DNA of 64,000 bases from Actinomadura luteofluorescens (GTDB lineage: Bacteria; Actinomycetota; Actinomycetes; Streptosporangiales; Streptosporangiaceae). The notes beneath the pieces are model-generated. The model saw nothing but the letters and a program-made list of their open reading frames with translations. It was not told the origin of the DNA and ran no database searches. Shown here one piece after another: positions 16,291 to 24,197 of this stretch (positions are counted from its first letter, which is position 1; each line of letters starts with the position of its first letter). The stretch lies in contig NZ_JACCBA010000001.1 in assembly GCF_013409365.1 (NCBI RefSeq), positions 6,386,001 to 6,450,000 on the forward strand, in the 5' to 3' direction. A program made the translations under genes and the position numbers.

Positions 16291-17983
16291 CGAGACGATC
16301 GCGGCGATGCTGCTGGCCAGGCTGGGCGACGCCCGGCCCGGCCTGCGCAGCCGCGAGCGGACCTGGACGTGGGACGAGGTGGTCCGGGAGAGCGCGGCCC
16401 GCGCGGCGCTGGCCCGCGATCTCCGCCGGGACGGGCCTGTCCCTTGTGGGGGGTCGACCCCCCACTCCCCCCGGAACCCCCCGTTCCACATCGGCGTGCT
16501 GCTGGAGAACGTCCCCGAGTACGTGCTCTGGCTAGGGGCGGCGGCTCTGGGCGGCGCCACGATCGTCGGGATCAACTCCACCCGGACCGGCGCCTACCTG
16601 GAGCAGGAGGTCCGGCACACCGACCTCCAGCTCGTCGTCACCGACCGGGCCGGGCTGGAGCTGCTGGACGGCCTCGACATCGGCGTCCCGCGCGACCGCT
16701 TCCTGCTGGTCGACGACGACGGCTACCCGGACCTCGTCGCCGCCCACGCCTGCGAGCCCGAGGCCGACGCGTCGGTCACGCCGGAGACGCAGCTCCTGCT
16801 GCTGTTCACCTCCGGGACGACCGGCGCCTCGAAGGCGGCGCGCTGCTCGCAGGGCCGGCTCGCCGAGCTGGGCCGCAACAACAGCGCCAAGTACGACGTC
16901 AAGCGCGAGGACATCAGCTACTGCTCGATGCCGCTGTTCCACGGCAACGCGCTGATGGCGCTGTGGGCGCCGTCGCTGGCGGCAGGCGCGACCGTCGTCC
17001 TGGCGAGGAAGTTCTCCGCGTCCGGGTTCCTCCCGGACGTCCGGTACTACGGCGCGACGTTCTTCACCTACGTCGGCAAGGCGATCGGCTACGTCCTCGC
17101 CACCCCCGAGAAGCCGGACGACGGCGACAACACGCTGACGCACGGGTTCGGGACGGAGGCGTCCCCGGAGGACAAGGCCGAGTTCCTGCGCCGCTTCGGC
17201 GCGCGGCTGGTCGAGGGCTACGGGTCCAGCGAGAGCGCCGGAATGATCAGACGGGATCCGCAGGCGCCGCCGAGCGCGCTCGGGCGCCCCGCCCACGACG
17301 GCGTCCGCATCGTCAACCCCGAGACGCGCGAGACCTGCGCGCCCGCCGTCCTGGACGGGCACGGCCGCGTCACCAACGCCGAGGCCGCCGTCGGGGAGAT
17401 CGTCGACGTGCACGGCGCGGCCGGGTTCGAGGGCTACTACCGGAACCCGGAGGCCGACGCCGAGCGGGTCAGGCACGGCTGGTACTGGACGGGCGACCTC
17501 GGCTACGTCGACGGCGACGGGTTCCTGTACTTCGGCGGGCGGTCCGGCGACTGGATCCGGGTGGACTCGGAGAACATCTCCGCGCTGCTCACCCAGAACG
17601 TCGTCCGCCGCCACCCGAAGATCGTGGACGCGGTCGCGTTCGGCGTCCCCGACCCGCGCTCGGGCGACCAGGTGATGGCGGCGATCGAGATCCCCGAGGG
17701 CGTTCGCTTCGAGGACCTGGACCTGCCCGCCTTCCTCGCCCGCCAGGACGACCTCGGGACCAAGGGCGCCCCGCGCTTCGTGCGCGTCTCGCACGCGCTG
17801 CCGACGACCGGGTCGGGAAAGCTCAAGAAGAAGGAGCTGCAGCTCGACGGCTGGCGCACCTCCGACCCCGTGTTCCGGTGGGCGGGCCGGGGGTCGCCGG
17901 AGTACGTCCCGATGACCGGCGCGGACAAGGCCGCGCTCCGCGAGGAGTTCGTCGCCGCGGGCCGCGGGCGCTTCCTCCCCTGA
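16274..17983 (+). CDS. AMP-forming acyl-CoA synthetase, FadD17-like
   Basis: A 569-residue ANL ligase. It has motif A LLLFTSGTTGASKAARC near residue 175, VEGYGSSESAG near 313, WTGDLGYVDGDGFLYFGGR near 402 and the C-terminal TGSGKLKKKEL lysine motif. HIGVLLENVPEYVLWLGAAAL and GINSTRTGAYLEQEV resemble FadD17/FadD19-type steroid side-chain synthetases. Residues about 56-70 are a Cys/Ser/Pro-rich insert encoded by a palindromic repeat just before that conserved block. The GTG start overlaps the preceding gene by 17 bases; a second GTG three codons later is possible. It would activate a steroid side-chain acid for the following dehydrogenases. Confidence 0.87.
   Translation: MPRVRDETIAAMLLARLGDARPGLRSRERTWTWDEVVRESAARAALARDLRRDGPVPCGGSTPHSPRNPPFHIGVLLENVPEYVLWLGAAALGGATIVGINSTRTGAYLEQEVRHTDLQLVVTDRAGLELLDGLDIGVPRDRFLLVDDDGYPDLVAAHACEPEADASVTPETQLLLLFTSGTTGASKAARCSQGRLAELGRNNSAKYDVKREDISYCSMPLFHGNALMALWAPSLAAGATVVLARKFSASGFLPDVRYYGATFFTYVGKAIGYVLATPEKPDDGDNTLTHGFGTEASPEDKAEFLRRFGARLVEGYGSSESAGMIRRDPQAPPSALGRPAHDGVRIVNPETRETCAPAVLDGHGRVTNAEAAVGEIVDVHGAAGFEGYYRNPEADAERVRHGWYWTGDLGYVDGDGFLYFGGRSGDWIRVDSENISALLTQNVVRRHPKIVDAVAFGVPDPRSGDQVMAAIEIPEGVRFEDLDLPAFLARQDDLGTKGAPRFVRVSHALPTTGSGKLKKKELQLDGWRTSDPVFRWAGRGSPEYVPMTGADKAALREEFVAAGRGRFLP
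16446..16477 (-). repeat. GC-palindromic repeat, copy 2 (inside a gene)
   Basis: GTGGGGGG-TCGA-CCCCCCAC followed by TCCCCCCGGAAC, same orientation as copy 1. It is translated as part of the synthetase (GGSTPHSPR) and sits exactly between the N-terminal helix region and the conserved HIGVLLENVP block, so it looks like an in-frame insertion. Confidence 0.65.
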
Positions 17984-17999
17984 CCGAGAAAGGGCATGT

Positions 18000-19163
18000 A
18001 TGGATCTGCGTGAGTCCGAGGCGCATCGCGAGTTGCGCGCGGAACTGAGGGCGTACTTCGCGGGCCTGCTGCCCGAGGACGTGCGGCGCCGCGCCGGCGA
18101 GCAGGGCGTGGGCGGGGAGCGGTTCCGCGAGATCGTCAAGATGCTCGGCAACGACGGCTGGCTCGGCTACGGCTGGCCGGAGGAGTACGGCGGGCAGGGC
18201 AGGTCGATCGCCGAGCAGTACGTGTTCTTCGACGAGGTGCAGCGGGCCGGGCTCCCGTTCCCGTTCGTCACCGTGAACACGGTCGGCCCCACGCTGATGC
18301 GGTTCGGCACCGACGAGCAGAAGCGCAGGTACCTGCCCGGCATCCTGTCCGGCGACATCGTCTTCGCGATCGGCTACACCGAGCCCGAGGCCGGGACCGA
18401 CCTCGCCTCGCTGCGCACCCGGGCCGTCCGGGACGGCGACCGGTACGTCGTCGACGGCAGCAAGGTCTTCACCAGCGGCGCCAACACCGCCGACCACATC
18501 TGGCTCGCGGCGCGCACGAACCCGGACGCGCCCAAGCACAAGGGCATCTCGATCCTGATCGTCCCGACCGACGCCGACGGGTTCTCCTGGAGCCCGATCC
18601 CGACGGTCGGCGGGATGGTCGTGACGGCGACCTACTACAACGGCGTCGCGGTGCCCGCCTCCTCGGTGGTCGGGGACGTCGACGGCGGCTGGAGCCTGAT
18701 CACCACGCAGCTCAACCACGAGCGCATCGGGCTCGCCGCGCTCGGCGGCCGGATGATCCGGCTGTGGGAGGACGTCCGCGACTGGGCGCGCGGCAACGGG
18801 GTGATCGACCTGCCCTGGGTGCGGGCCGACCTCGCCCGCACGCACGCCAAGCTGGAGGCGATGCGGCTGATGAACTGGAAGATGACGATGGCGGTGGAGG
18901 CCGGGACGCTGACCGGCGCGCAGGCCGGCGCCGCCAAGTCCTACGGGACCGAGACGCACATCGAGGTCCAGCGGACGCTGACCGGGGTCCTCGGCGCCGC
19001 CGGGCGGATCCGCCCCGAGTCGCCGGGGGCCGTGCTGCACGGGCAGATCGAGCAGCTGTCGCGGCAGGGCATCGTCAACACCTTCGGCGGCGGCGTCAAC
19101 GAGGTGCTGCGCGACATGGTCGCCGTCCAGGGGCTGGGCCTGCCGAGGTCGAGGCGGTCATGA
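18000..19163 (+). CDS. fadE29: Acyl-CoA dehydrogenase, FadE29-like
   Basis: A 387-residue FAD-dependent acyl-CoA dehydrogenase. It has the N-terminal helical domain (GYGWPEEYGGQGRS near 62), the beta domain (FAIGYTEPEAGTDLASLRTRA near 125) and the C-terminal helical domain ending GGGVNEVLRDMVAVQGLGLPR. Length and gene order match FadE29 of the mycobacterial igr operon, which partners FadE28 to desaturate the three-carbon steroid side chain. The symbol is by analogy. GAGAAAGGG precedes the start, and the stop overlaps the next ATG. Partner contacts rather than its own active site may define specificity. Confidence 0.85.
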   Translation: MDLRESEAHRELRAELRAYFAGLLPEDVRRRAGEQGVGGERFREIVKMLGNDGWLGYGWPEEYGGQGRSIAEQYVFFDEVQRAGLPFPFVTVNTVGPTLMRFGTDEQKRRYLPGILSGDIVFAIGYTEPEAGTDLASLRTRAVRDGDRYVVDGSKVFTSGANTADHIWLAARTNPDAPKHKGISILIVPTDADGFSWSPIPTVGGMVVTATYYNGVAVPASSVVGDVDGGWSLITTQLNHERIGLAALGGRMIRLWEDVRDWARGNGVIDLPWVRADLARTHAKLEAMRLMNWKMTMAVEAGTLTGAQAGAAKSYGTETHIEVQRTLTGVLGAAGRIRPESPGAVLHGQIEQLSRQGIVNTFGGGVNEVLRDMVAVQGLGLPRSRRS

Positions 19164-20128
19164 GCGACGGCGAGGAGTACGAGGCGCGGCTCCAGGCGTG
19201 GGTCGGACGGCCCTACGGGGCGCGGCGCGACGGGCAGGACCCGGTGAACGTCCCCATGATCCGGCACTGGGTCGAGGCCATGGCGGACGACAACCCCGTC
19301 TACCTGGACGAGGAGGCCGCGCGGGCCACCGGCCGCGACGGCGTCGTGGCGCCCGCGTCGATGATGCAGGCGTGGACGATGCGCGGGTACGCGGCGTCGG
19401 TCCGCGCCGACCCCGCGGGCCCGGACGAGCTGACCGAGCTGCTGGCCGAGGGCGGCTACACCTCCGTCGTCGCCACCGACTCGGAGTTCGAGTTCCATCG
19501 GGAGCTGGTGCCGGGCGACCGCGTCAGCGTCGAGGAGACCGTCGAGTCGATCTCCCCGGAGAAGAGGACCGCGCTCGGCGCGGGACGCTTCGTCAGCACG
19601 GTCAAGACCTACCGCGACGGGGCGGGCGAGGTCGTCGCCACGCAGCGGTGGCGCCTCCTGCGGTTCCGGCCCGCCGACAAGCCCGCCGCTCCTGAGCCGG
19701 AGAAGAAGGCGCTGCGCCCCCGCCCGGCGATCAATCTGGACAACGCGTTCTGGTTCGAGGCGGCCCGCGAGCGCCGGCTCGTCATCCAGCGCTGCGCCGA
19801 CTGCAAGTCGCTGCGGCACCCGCCGGGGCCGTGCTGCCCGCAGTGCGGCTCGTTCGACTGGGACACCGTCGAAGCGTCGGGCGACGGCCACGTCCACAGC
19901 TACGTCGTCAACCACCACCCCCGCCACCCCGCGTTCGACTACCCGCTGGTCGTCGCGGTGATCGAGCTGGCGGAGGGGACTCGGCTGATCGCGAACATGA
20001 CCGGGGTCGCGCCGGAGGACGTCGAGGTCGGCATGCCCGTCGTCCTCGACTGGATCGACCCGGACCCCGACCTGTCCCTGCCGGCGTTCCGCCCCGCCGG
20101 ACCGCCGCACATTTCCAAGGAGCGCTGA
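19160..20128 (+). CDS. chsH2: MaoC hydratase fused to a DUF35 OB-fold domain, ChsH2-like
   Basis: A 322-residue two-domain protein. Residues 1-165 are a hot-dog MaoC-type domain (MIRHWVEAMADDNPVYLDEE). Residues about 190-322 are DUF35: a zinc ribbon with CADCKSLRHPPGPCCPQCGS, then an OB-fold (HSYVVNHHPRHPAFDYPLVVAV). In mycobacteria ChsH2 pairs with ChsH1 as enoyl-CoA hydratase, and its DUF35 domain binds the aldolase Ltp2. All those partners are the next genes here. The ATG overlaps the preceding stop (ATGA). Confidence 0.9.
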   Translation: MSDGEEYEARLQAWVGRPYGARRDGQDPVNVPMIRHWVEAMADDNPVYLDEEAARATGRDGVVAPASMMQAWTMRGYAASVRADPAGPDELTELLAEGGYTSVVATDSEFEFHRELVPGDRVSVEETVESISPEKRTALGAGRFVSTVKTYRDGAGEVVATQRWRLLRFRPADKPAAPEPEKKALRPRPAINLDNAFWFEAARERRLVIQRCADCKSLRHPPGPCCPQCGSFDWDTVEASGDGHVHSYVVNHHPRHPAFDYPLVVAVIELAEGTRLIANMTGVAPEDVEVGMPVVLDWIDPDPDLSLPAFRPAGPPHISKER

Positions 20129-21192
20129 TGGACTTCACGCTTGGCGAAGAGCTGGAGGCGGTCAGGGACCTCGCCCGGCAGATCTTCACCGACCGCGCCA
20201 CGCAGGCGCGGATCAAGGACGCCGAAGGGTCCGGGCGCGGGTACGACGAGGGGCTGTGGGCCGAGCTCGGCGAGACGGGCCTGCTCGGCGTCGCGCTGCC
20301 CGAGTCCGCGGGCGGCGCGGGACTCGGCGCCGCCGGCCTGGCCGTCCTGCTGGAGGAGCAGGGCCGTACCGTCGCCCCCGTCCCGGTCTGGCCCGCCGTC
20401 GTCGCCGCGCTCACGCTCGCCTCGCACGGCGAGGACGTTCCCGCGGCCTTCGCGGACGGGACGTCGCGGCCGACCGTCGCGCTGGAGGAGTTCGGTCCCG
20501 CCGACCCCGCCGCGCCGCGCTGCGCCGCCGTCCGCGACGGCGAGGACTGGCTGCTGACCGGCACGAAGGCGGCCGTCCCGACGCCGTTCGGGGCGAGCCA
20601 CGTCCTCGTCTCGGCCGCGTCGCCGCAGGGGCCCGGCCTGTTCCTGCTGGAGACCTCGGCCGCCGGGGCGTCGTGGGAGCGCGCGGAGACCACCAGCCGC
20701 GACGCCGCCGGGCACCTGACCCTGGACGGCGCCCGGGCGCGCGCCCTTCCGGACGGCGCGCTCGGCACGGCGCTGCGGCTGGCCCGCGTCTCGCTGGCCG
20801 CCGTCCAGGTCGGCGTCGCGGAGGGCGCGCTGCGCATGGCCGCCGACTACCTGTCGGGCCGCGAGCAGTTCGGCCGCCCGCTCGCCACCTTCCAGGCCGC
20901 CCAGCACCAGCTCGCCGACTGTTACATCGAGATCGACGCGCTGCGCGTCTGCCTCTGGCACGCCCTCTCTCTGGTCGACGCCGGGGAGGACGCCGAGTCC
21001 GCCGTCCTCGTCGCCAAGTGGTGGTCGGACGAGGGCGGGCTGAACGTCGTCCACCGCGTCCAGCACCTGCACGGCGGCATCGGCGTGGACGTCGACTACC
21101 CGGTGCACCGCCACTTCCTGTGGGGCAAGCAGATCTCCGGGACGCTCGGCGGAGCCTCCTCCGACCTGGACCTGCTGGGGGCGGCCCTGTGA
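20128..21192 (+). CDS. fadE28: Acyl-CoA dehydrogenase-like subunit, FadE28-like
   Basis: A 354-residue shorter acyl-CoA dehydrogenase homologue. The C-terminal block QHLHGGIGVDVDYPVHRHFL followed by WGKQISGTLGG closely resembles FadE28 of the igr operon, the subunit that combines with FadE29 into an alpha2beta2 enzyme. The central domain is degenerate (alanine-rich, weak FAD contacts), as expected for a half-active subunit. REQFGRPLATFQAAQHQLAD is conserved. The start overlaps the chsH2 stop as TGATG, and the stop overlaps the chsH1 GTG. Confidence 0.87.
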   Translation: MDFTLGEELEAVRDLARQIFTDRATQARIKDAEGSGRGYDEGLWAELGETGLLGVALPESAGGAGLGAAGLAVLLEEQGRTVAPVPVWPAVVAALTLASHGEDVPAAFADGTSRPTVALEEFGPADPAAPRCAAVRDGEDWLLTGTKAAVPTPFGASHVLVSAASPQGPGLFLLETSAAGASWERAETTSRDAAGHLTLDGARARALPDGALGTALRLARVSLAAVQVGVAEGALRMAADYLSGREQFGRPLATFQAAQHQLADCYIEIDALRVCLWHALSLVDAGEDAESAVLVAKWWSDEGGLNVVHRVQHLHGGIGVDVDYPVHRHFLWGKQISGTLGGASSDLDLLGAAL

Positions 21193-21653
21193 TCGGGAAC
21201 GCTGTGACCAGGAGCTACGAGGACGTGGCGGTGGGGGAGGAGCTCCCCGAGCTGAGCGTCCCGCTGACCCGCACGATGATCGTCGCGACCGCGCTGGCGA
21301 GCCGCGACTACCAGGACGTCCACCACGACCCGTCGCTCGCCGTCGAGCGCGGCTCCAGGGACGTCTTCATGAACATCCTGACCACCAACGGGCTCGTCGA
21401 CCGGTACGTGACGGCCTGGGCCGGGCCCGCCGCCGTCGTGAAGGCCATCAGGATCAGGCTGGGCGCGCCGAACTACCCGGGCGACACGATGGTGCTGACC
21501 GGGACCGTCGCGGCCAAGGACGACCCCGGCCGCCGGGTCGAGATCGCCGTGCGCGGCGTCAACGCGATCGGCCCGCACGTCACCGGCACCGTCGTGGTGG
21601 AGCTGCCCGCCGTCGAGGCGCCCGCAGCCGGGGAACGGGGGAGCGGCGCATGA
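21189..21653 (+). CDS. chsH1: MaoC-type enoyl-CoA hydratase subunit, ChsH1-like
   Basis: A 154-residue single hot-dog protein. ALASRDYQDVHHD, RGSRDVFMNILTTNGLVDRY and VTAWAGP strongly resemble ChsH1, which with the ChsH2 MaoC domain hydrates the unsaturated three-carbon side chain of 3-oxo-4-pregnene-20-carboxyl-CoA-type steroids. The catalytic Asp/His are in DVHHD. The GTG at 21189 overlaps the previous stop as GTGA; a second GTG five codons later is possible. Coupled on both sides. Confidence 0.9.
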   Translation: MIGNAVTRSYEDVAVGEELPELSVPLTRTMIVATALASRDYQDVHHDPSLAVERGSRDVFMNILTTNGLVDRYVTAWAGPAAVVKAIRIRLGAPNYPGDTMVLTGTVAAKDDPGRRVEIAVRGVNAIGPHVTGTVVVELPAVEAPAAGERGSGA

Positions 21654-22825
21654 GCGTGCTGCCAGGGGCGGCCGCGGTCGCCGGGATCGGCGCCACCGAG
21701 TTCTCCAAGGAGTCGGGCCGCAGCGAGCTGCGGCTGGCCTGCGAGGCGGTGCTCGCCGCCATCGTGGACGCGGGGCTCCAGCCGTCCGACGTGGACGGCA
21801 TGGTGACCTTCACCGCCGACACGAGCTCCGAGATCCACATCGCGCGCAACCTCGGCATCGGCGAGCTGAGGTTCTTCTCGCGCGTCGGGCACGGCGGCGG
21901 CGCGGCCTGCGGCACCGTCCAGCAGGCGGCGATGGCCGTCGCGACCGGCGTCGCCGACGTCGTCGTCTGTTACCGCGCGTTCAACGAGCGGTCCGGCACC
22001 CGCTACGGCCTCGGGCAGGCCGACCGCCCGATGGACGTCAGCGCCGACAGCGCCGCGTACGCGTGGATGAACCCGTTCGGGCTCTCGACCCCCGCGCAGT
22101 GGGTCGCGATGTTCGCCCGCCGCTACATGCACGAGTACGGCGCGACCAGCGAGGACTTCGGCCGCATCGCCGTCGTCGACCGCAGGCACGCCGCCGCGAA
22201 CCCGGCCGCGTGGTTCTACGGGCGGCCGATCACGCTGGAGGACCACCAGGCGTCCCGCTGGATCGCCGAGCCGCTCCGCCTCCTGGACTGCTGCCAGGAG
22301 AGCGACGGCGGCCAGGCCCTCGTCGTCGTGTCCGCCGAGCGCGCCCGCGACCTCCCGCACCGGCCCGCCGTGATCTGGGGCGCGGCGCAGGGCTCCGGCA
22401 ACGACCAGCACATGATGACCAGCTACTACCGCTCGGAGATCACCGGCATCCCCGAGATGGGCCTGGTGGGGCGGCAGCTCTACGGGCAGTCGCGGCTCAC
22501 CCCGGCCGACGTCCAGGCCGCGATCCTCTACGACCACTTCACGCCGCTCGTCCTGCCGCAGCTGGAGGAGCTGGGCTTCTGCGCGAAGGGCGAGGGCAAG
22601 GACTTCGTCGCCGACGGCAACCTGGAGCTCGGCGGCAGGCTCCCGACCAACACCCACGGGGGCCAGCTCGGCGAGGCCTACATCCACGGGATGAACGGCA
22701 TCGCGGAGGCCGTCCGGCTCGTGCGCGGCACCTCGGTGAACCAGCCGGGCGACGTCCACAACGTCCTCGTCACCGCCGGGACCGGCGTCCCGACCAGCGG
22801 TCTGATTCTCGGAGCGGACGAATGA
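21650..22825 (+). CDS. ltp2: Thiolase-fold retro-aldolase, Ltp2-like
   Basis: A 391-residue lipid-transfer/thiolase-family protein. VAGIGATEFSKESGRSELRL, HGGGAACGTVQQAAMAVATG, GLVGRQLYGQSRLTPADVQ and TGVPTSGLIL match Ltp2. That enzyme cleaves the 17-hydroxy steroid side-chain CoA ester to a 17-keto steroid and propionyl-CoA, and requires the ChsH2 DUF35 domain. A Cys is present in the GGGAACG region, but Ltp2-type enzymes act as aldolases rather than thiolases. The ATG overlaps the chsH1 stop. Gene content and order make this the end of an igr-like module. Confidence 0.92.
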   Translation: MSVLPGAAAVAGIGATEFSKESGRSELRLACEAVLAAIVDAGLQPSDVDGMVTFTADTSSEIHIARNLGIGELRFFSRVGHGGGAACGTVQQAAMAVATGVADVVVCYRAFNERSGTRYGLGQADRPMDVSADSAAYAWMNPFGLSTPAQWVAMFARRYMHEYGATSEDFGRIAVVDRRHAAANPAAWFYGRPITLEDHQASRWIAEPLRLLDCCQESDGGQALVVVSAERARDLPHRPAVIWGAAQGSGNDQHMMTSYYRSEITGIPEMGLVGRQLYGQSRLTPADVQAAILYDHFTPLVLPQLEELGFCAKGEGKDFVADGNLELGGRLPTNTHGGQLGEAYIHGMNGIAEAVRLVRGTSVNQPGDVHNVLVTAGTGVPTSGLILGADE

Positions 22826-23758
22826 ATGAATGAGCGGAGCGAACCGGGGGGTGTGGGGGGGCGTCCCCCCACAGGAAGTAGTGATGAGCGGAGCGAACCG
22901 GGGGGTGTGGGGGGTCGGCCCCCCACCGGCGGCGGCGCCCATGAATGGCAGGGGCGGTCGCTCGGCGCCCGGACGGTGGCCTACGACGAGACGCGGCCCA
23001 TCCTCTACGCGCTCGCGGTGGGGGCGGGCGCCTCCGACCTGGACCTGGTGTTCGAGGAGAGGCTCCGCGTCCTCCCGACGTTCGTGCTGACCCTCGCGCA
23101 GTGGGCGCCGGACGTCCTGGGCTCGGCGGGCGCGTTCGACGTCCGGACGGCTGTGCACGGGACGCAGCGCCTCCGCGTCCTGAAGCCGCTGCCGCGCTCC
23201 GGCTCGGTGGAGATGAGCGCCCGCGTCACCGACGTGTGGGACAAGGGGTCCGCGGCCGTCTTCGACGTGGCGGTGCAGAGCGAGTACTTCGAGGCGACGT
23301 GGTCGCTGTTCGCGCCCGGAGGCGGCGGTTTCGGCGGCGAGCGCGGCCCGTCGTCCCGCCGCCGTCCCGAGACCGGACCGGACGGCGTGCTGACCGTCCC
23401 CACCGCGTCCGGGCAGGCGGCCCTCTACCGGCTGCTCGGCGACCGCCACCACCTGCACATCGACCCGGAGGCGGCGAAGGCGGCCGGGATGCCGCGCCCG
23501 ATCATGCACGGCCTGTGCACGCTCGCGGCCGTCACCCTTCCGCTCGCCGAGTCCCTCGGCGCCCACCCCGCCGACCTGGCCGAACTCGAAGGCCGCTTCG
23601 CCGCGCCCGTCTTCCCCGGCGACGCGCTCCAGGTGAGCACCTGGCGCGACGGTTCTGAGAGCGGAGCCGTCCTGTTCGAGGCGGCCGTGGACGGGACGAC
23701 GGTCATCTCCGGCGGCCGGGCCCGCTTCGGCGCGCCACCAAGCCGGCGAACCCGCTGA
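22826..23758 (+). CDS. chsH3: Double hot-dog enoyl-CoA hydratase, ChsH3-like, with repeat-encoded N-terminus
   Basis: A 310-residue protein. From about residue 45 it is a two-hot-dog MaoC hydratase (ARTVAYDETRPILYALAVGAG, ending in the catalytic YRLLGDRHHLHIDPEAA and RPIMHGLCT). GEGGFGGERGPS-like and DVWDKGSAAV segments recall mycobacterial Rv3538 (ChsH3), a steroid side-chain hydratase. Residues 2-34 are translated from two tandem palindromic repeats (NERSEPGGVGGRPPT twice) and are probably not part of the fold. The ATG lies one base after the ltp2 stop within AATGAATGAATGAG; no better start exists before the conserved region. Confidence 0.8.
   Translation: MNERSEPGGVGGRPPTGSSDERSEPGGVGGRPPTGGGAHEWQGRSLGARTVAYDETRPILYALAVGAGASDLDLVFEERLRVLPTFVLTLAQWAPDVLGSAGAFDVRTAVHGTQRLRVLKPLPRSGSVEMSARVTDVWDKGSAAVFDVAVQSEYFEATWSLFAPGGGGFGGERGPSSRRRPETGPDGVLTVPTASGQAALYRLLGDRHHLHIDPEAAKAAGMPRPIMHGLCTLAAVTLPLAESLGAHPADLAELEGRFAAPVFPGDALQVSTWRDGSESGAVLFEAAVDGTTVISGGRARFGAPPSRRTR
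22830..22872 (+). repeat. GC-palindromic repeat, copy 3
   Basis: A 43-base unit beginning ATGAGCGGAGCGAACC, then GGGGGGTGTGGGGGGG-CGT-CCCCCCAC. It is the first of a tandem pair spaced by 11 bases and lies at the 5' end of the chsH3-like gene, translated in frame. Confidence 0.75.
22884..22926 (+). repeat. GC-palindromic repeat, copy 4
   Basis: The same 43-base unit as copy 3 with small changes in the palindrome centre (GTGGGGGG-TCGG-CCCCCCAC). The tandem direct repeat encodes the duplicated ERSEPGGVGGRPPT peptide. Confidence 0.75.
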
Positions 23759-24045
23759 TGGTCCCGCTGTTCGTGGACCTGGTGGATTCGGCCGGCACCG
23801 GACGGTACTTCCACGTCGCGAAGGAGAGGCTGCTCAGGGCCAGGGCCCGCGACGGCGCGCTCGCCCGCCGCCTCTGGGACGACGCCGAAGGCGTCCTCGC
23901 GGCGATGTGGCTCCGGACGCCTTGCCTCGCGCCCGGCCCCGGCTTTGCCCGGCGCTGGGCCCGGTGTTCAAGAATTCTTCATCCGCCGTCACCGGACCGG
24001 CATCGCCCGTTTCGTCGCAGCTCAGAGGCCATCGGCCGGCGATAG
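23758..24045 (+). CDS. Small hypothetical protein, possibly a gene remnant
   Basis: The ATG overlaps the chsH3-like stop (TGATG), so this 95-residue frame would be translationally coupled. The first half (MVPLFVDLVDSAGTGRYFHV, then AKERLLRARARDGALARRLW) looks like ordinary folded protein with amphipathic helices. The second half is Arg/Pro-rich and resembles translated non-coding sequence. It may be a truncated gene whose 3' part has decayed. I do not recognise a family. Confidence 0.4.
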   Translation: MVPLFVDLVDSAGTGRYFHVAKERLLRARARDGALARRLWDDAEGVLAAMWLRTPCLAPGPGFARRWARCSRILHPPSPDRHRPFRRSSEAIGRR

Positions 24046-24088
24046 ACGTCACCTTCCGACCAACGGCGGCGCCGCGCATGGGCAAAGC

Positions 24089-24121
24089 GTGACATTTATT
24101 CGGATTTGTCGAAAATGTCAC
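24089..24121. promoter_or_regulatory. AT-rich inverted repeat upstream of the secreted nuclease
   Basis: GTGACATTT and AAATGTCAC are perfect 9-base arms around a 15-base AT-rich spacer, 76 bases before the nuclease start. The low-GC patch contrasts with its surroundings, so an operator or promoter is likely. Which regulator binds is unknown. Confidence 0.45.
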
Positions 24122-24197
24122 CGTCGCAGTGCCGTCGTTCCCGCTCCCCCTCGGGGCACTGGCCCCGGCCCGGGGACGACTGCGGAAAGGCATCCCG

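Noticed and set aside
20256..21653. Long ChsH1 fusion with an upstream domain
   Set aside because: The upstream part is another frame of the FadE28-like gene; GTG at 21189 with GTGA overlap is the natural start.
22830..22926. CRISPR-like tandem repeat
   Set aside because: Only two direct copies, an 11-base gap and strong internal palindromes; spacer length and copy number do not fit an array.
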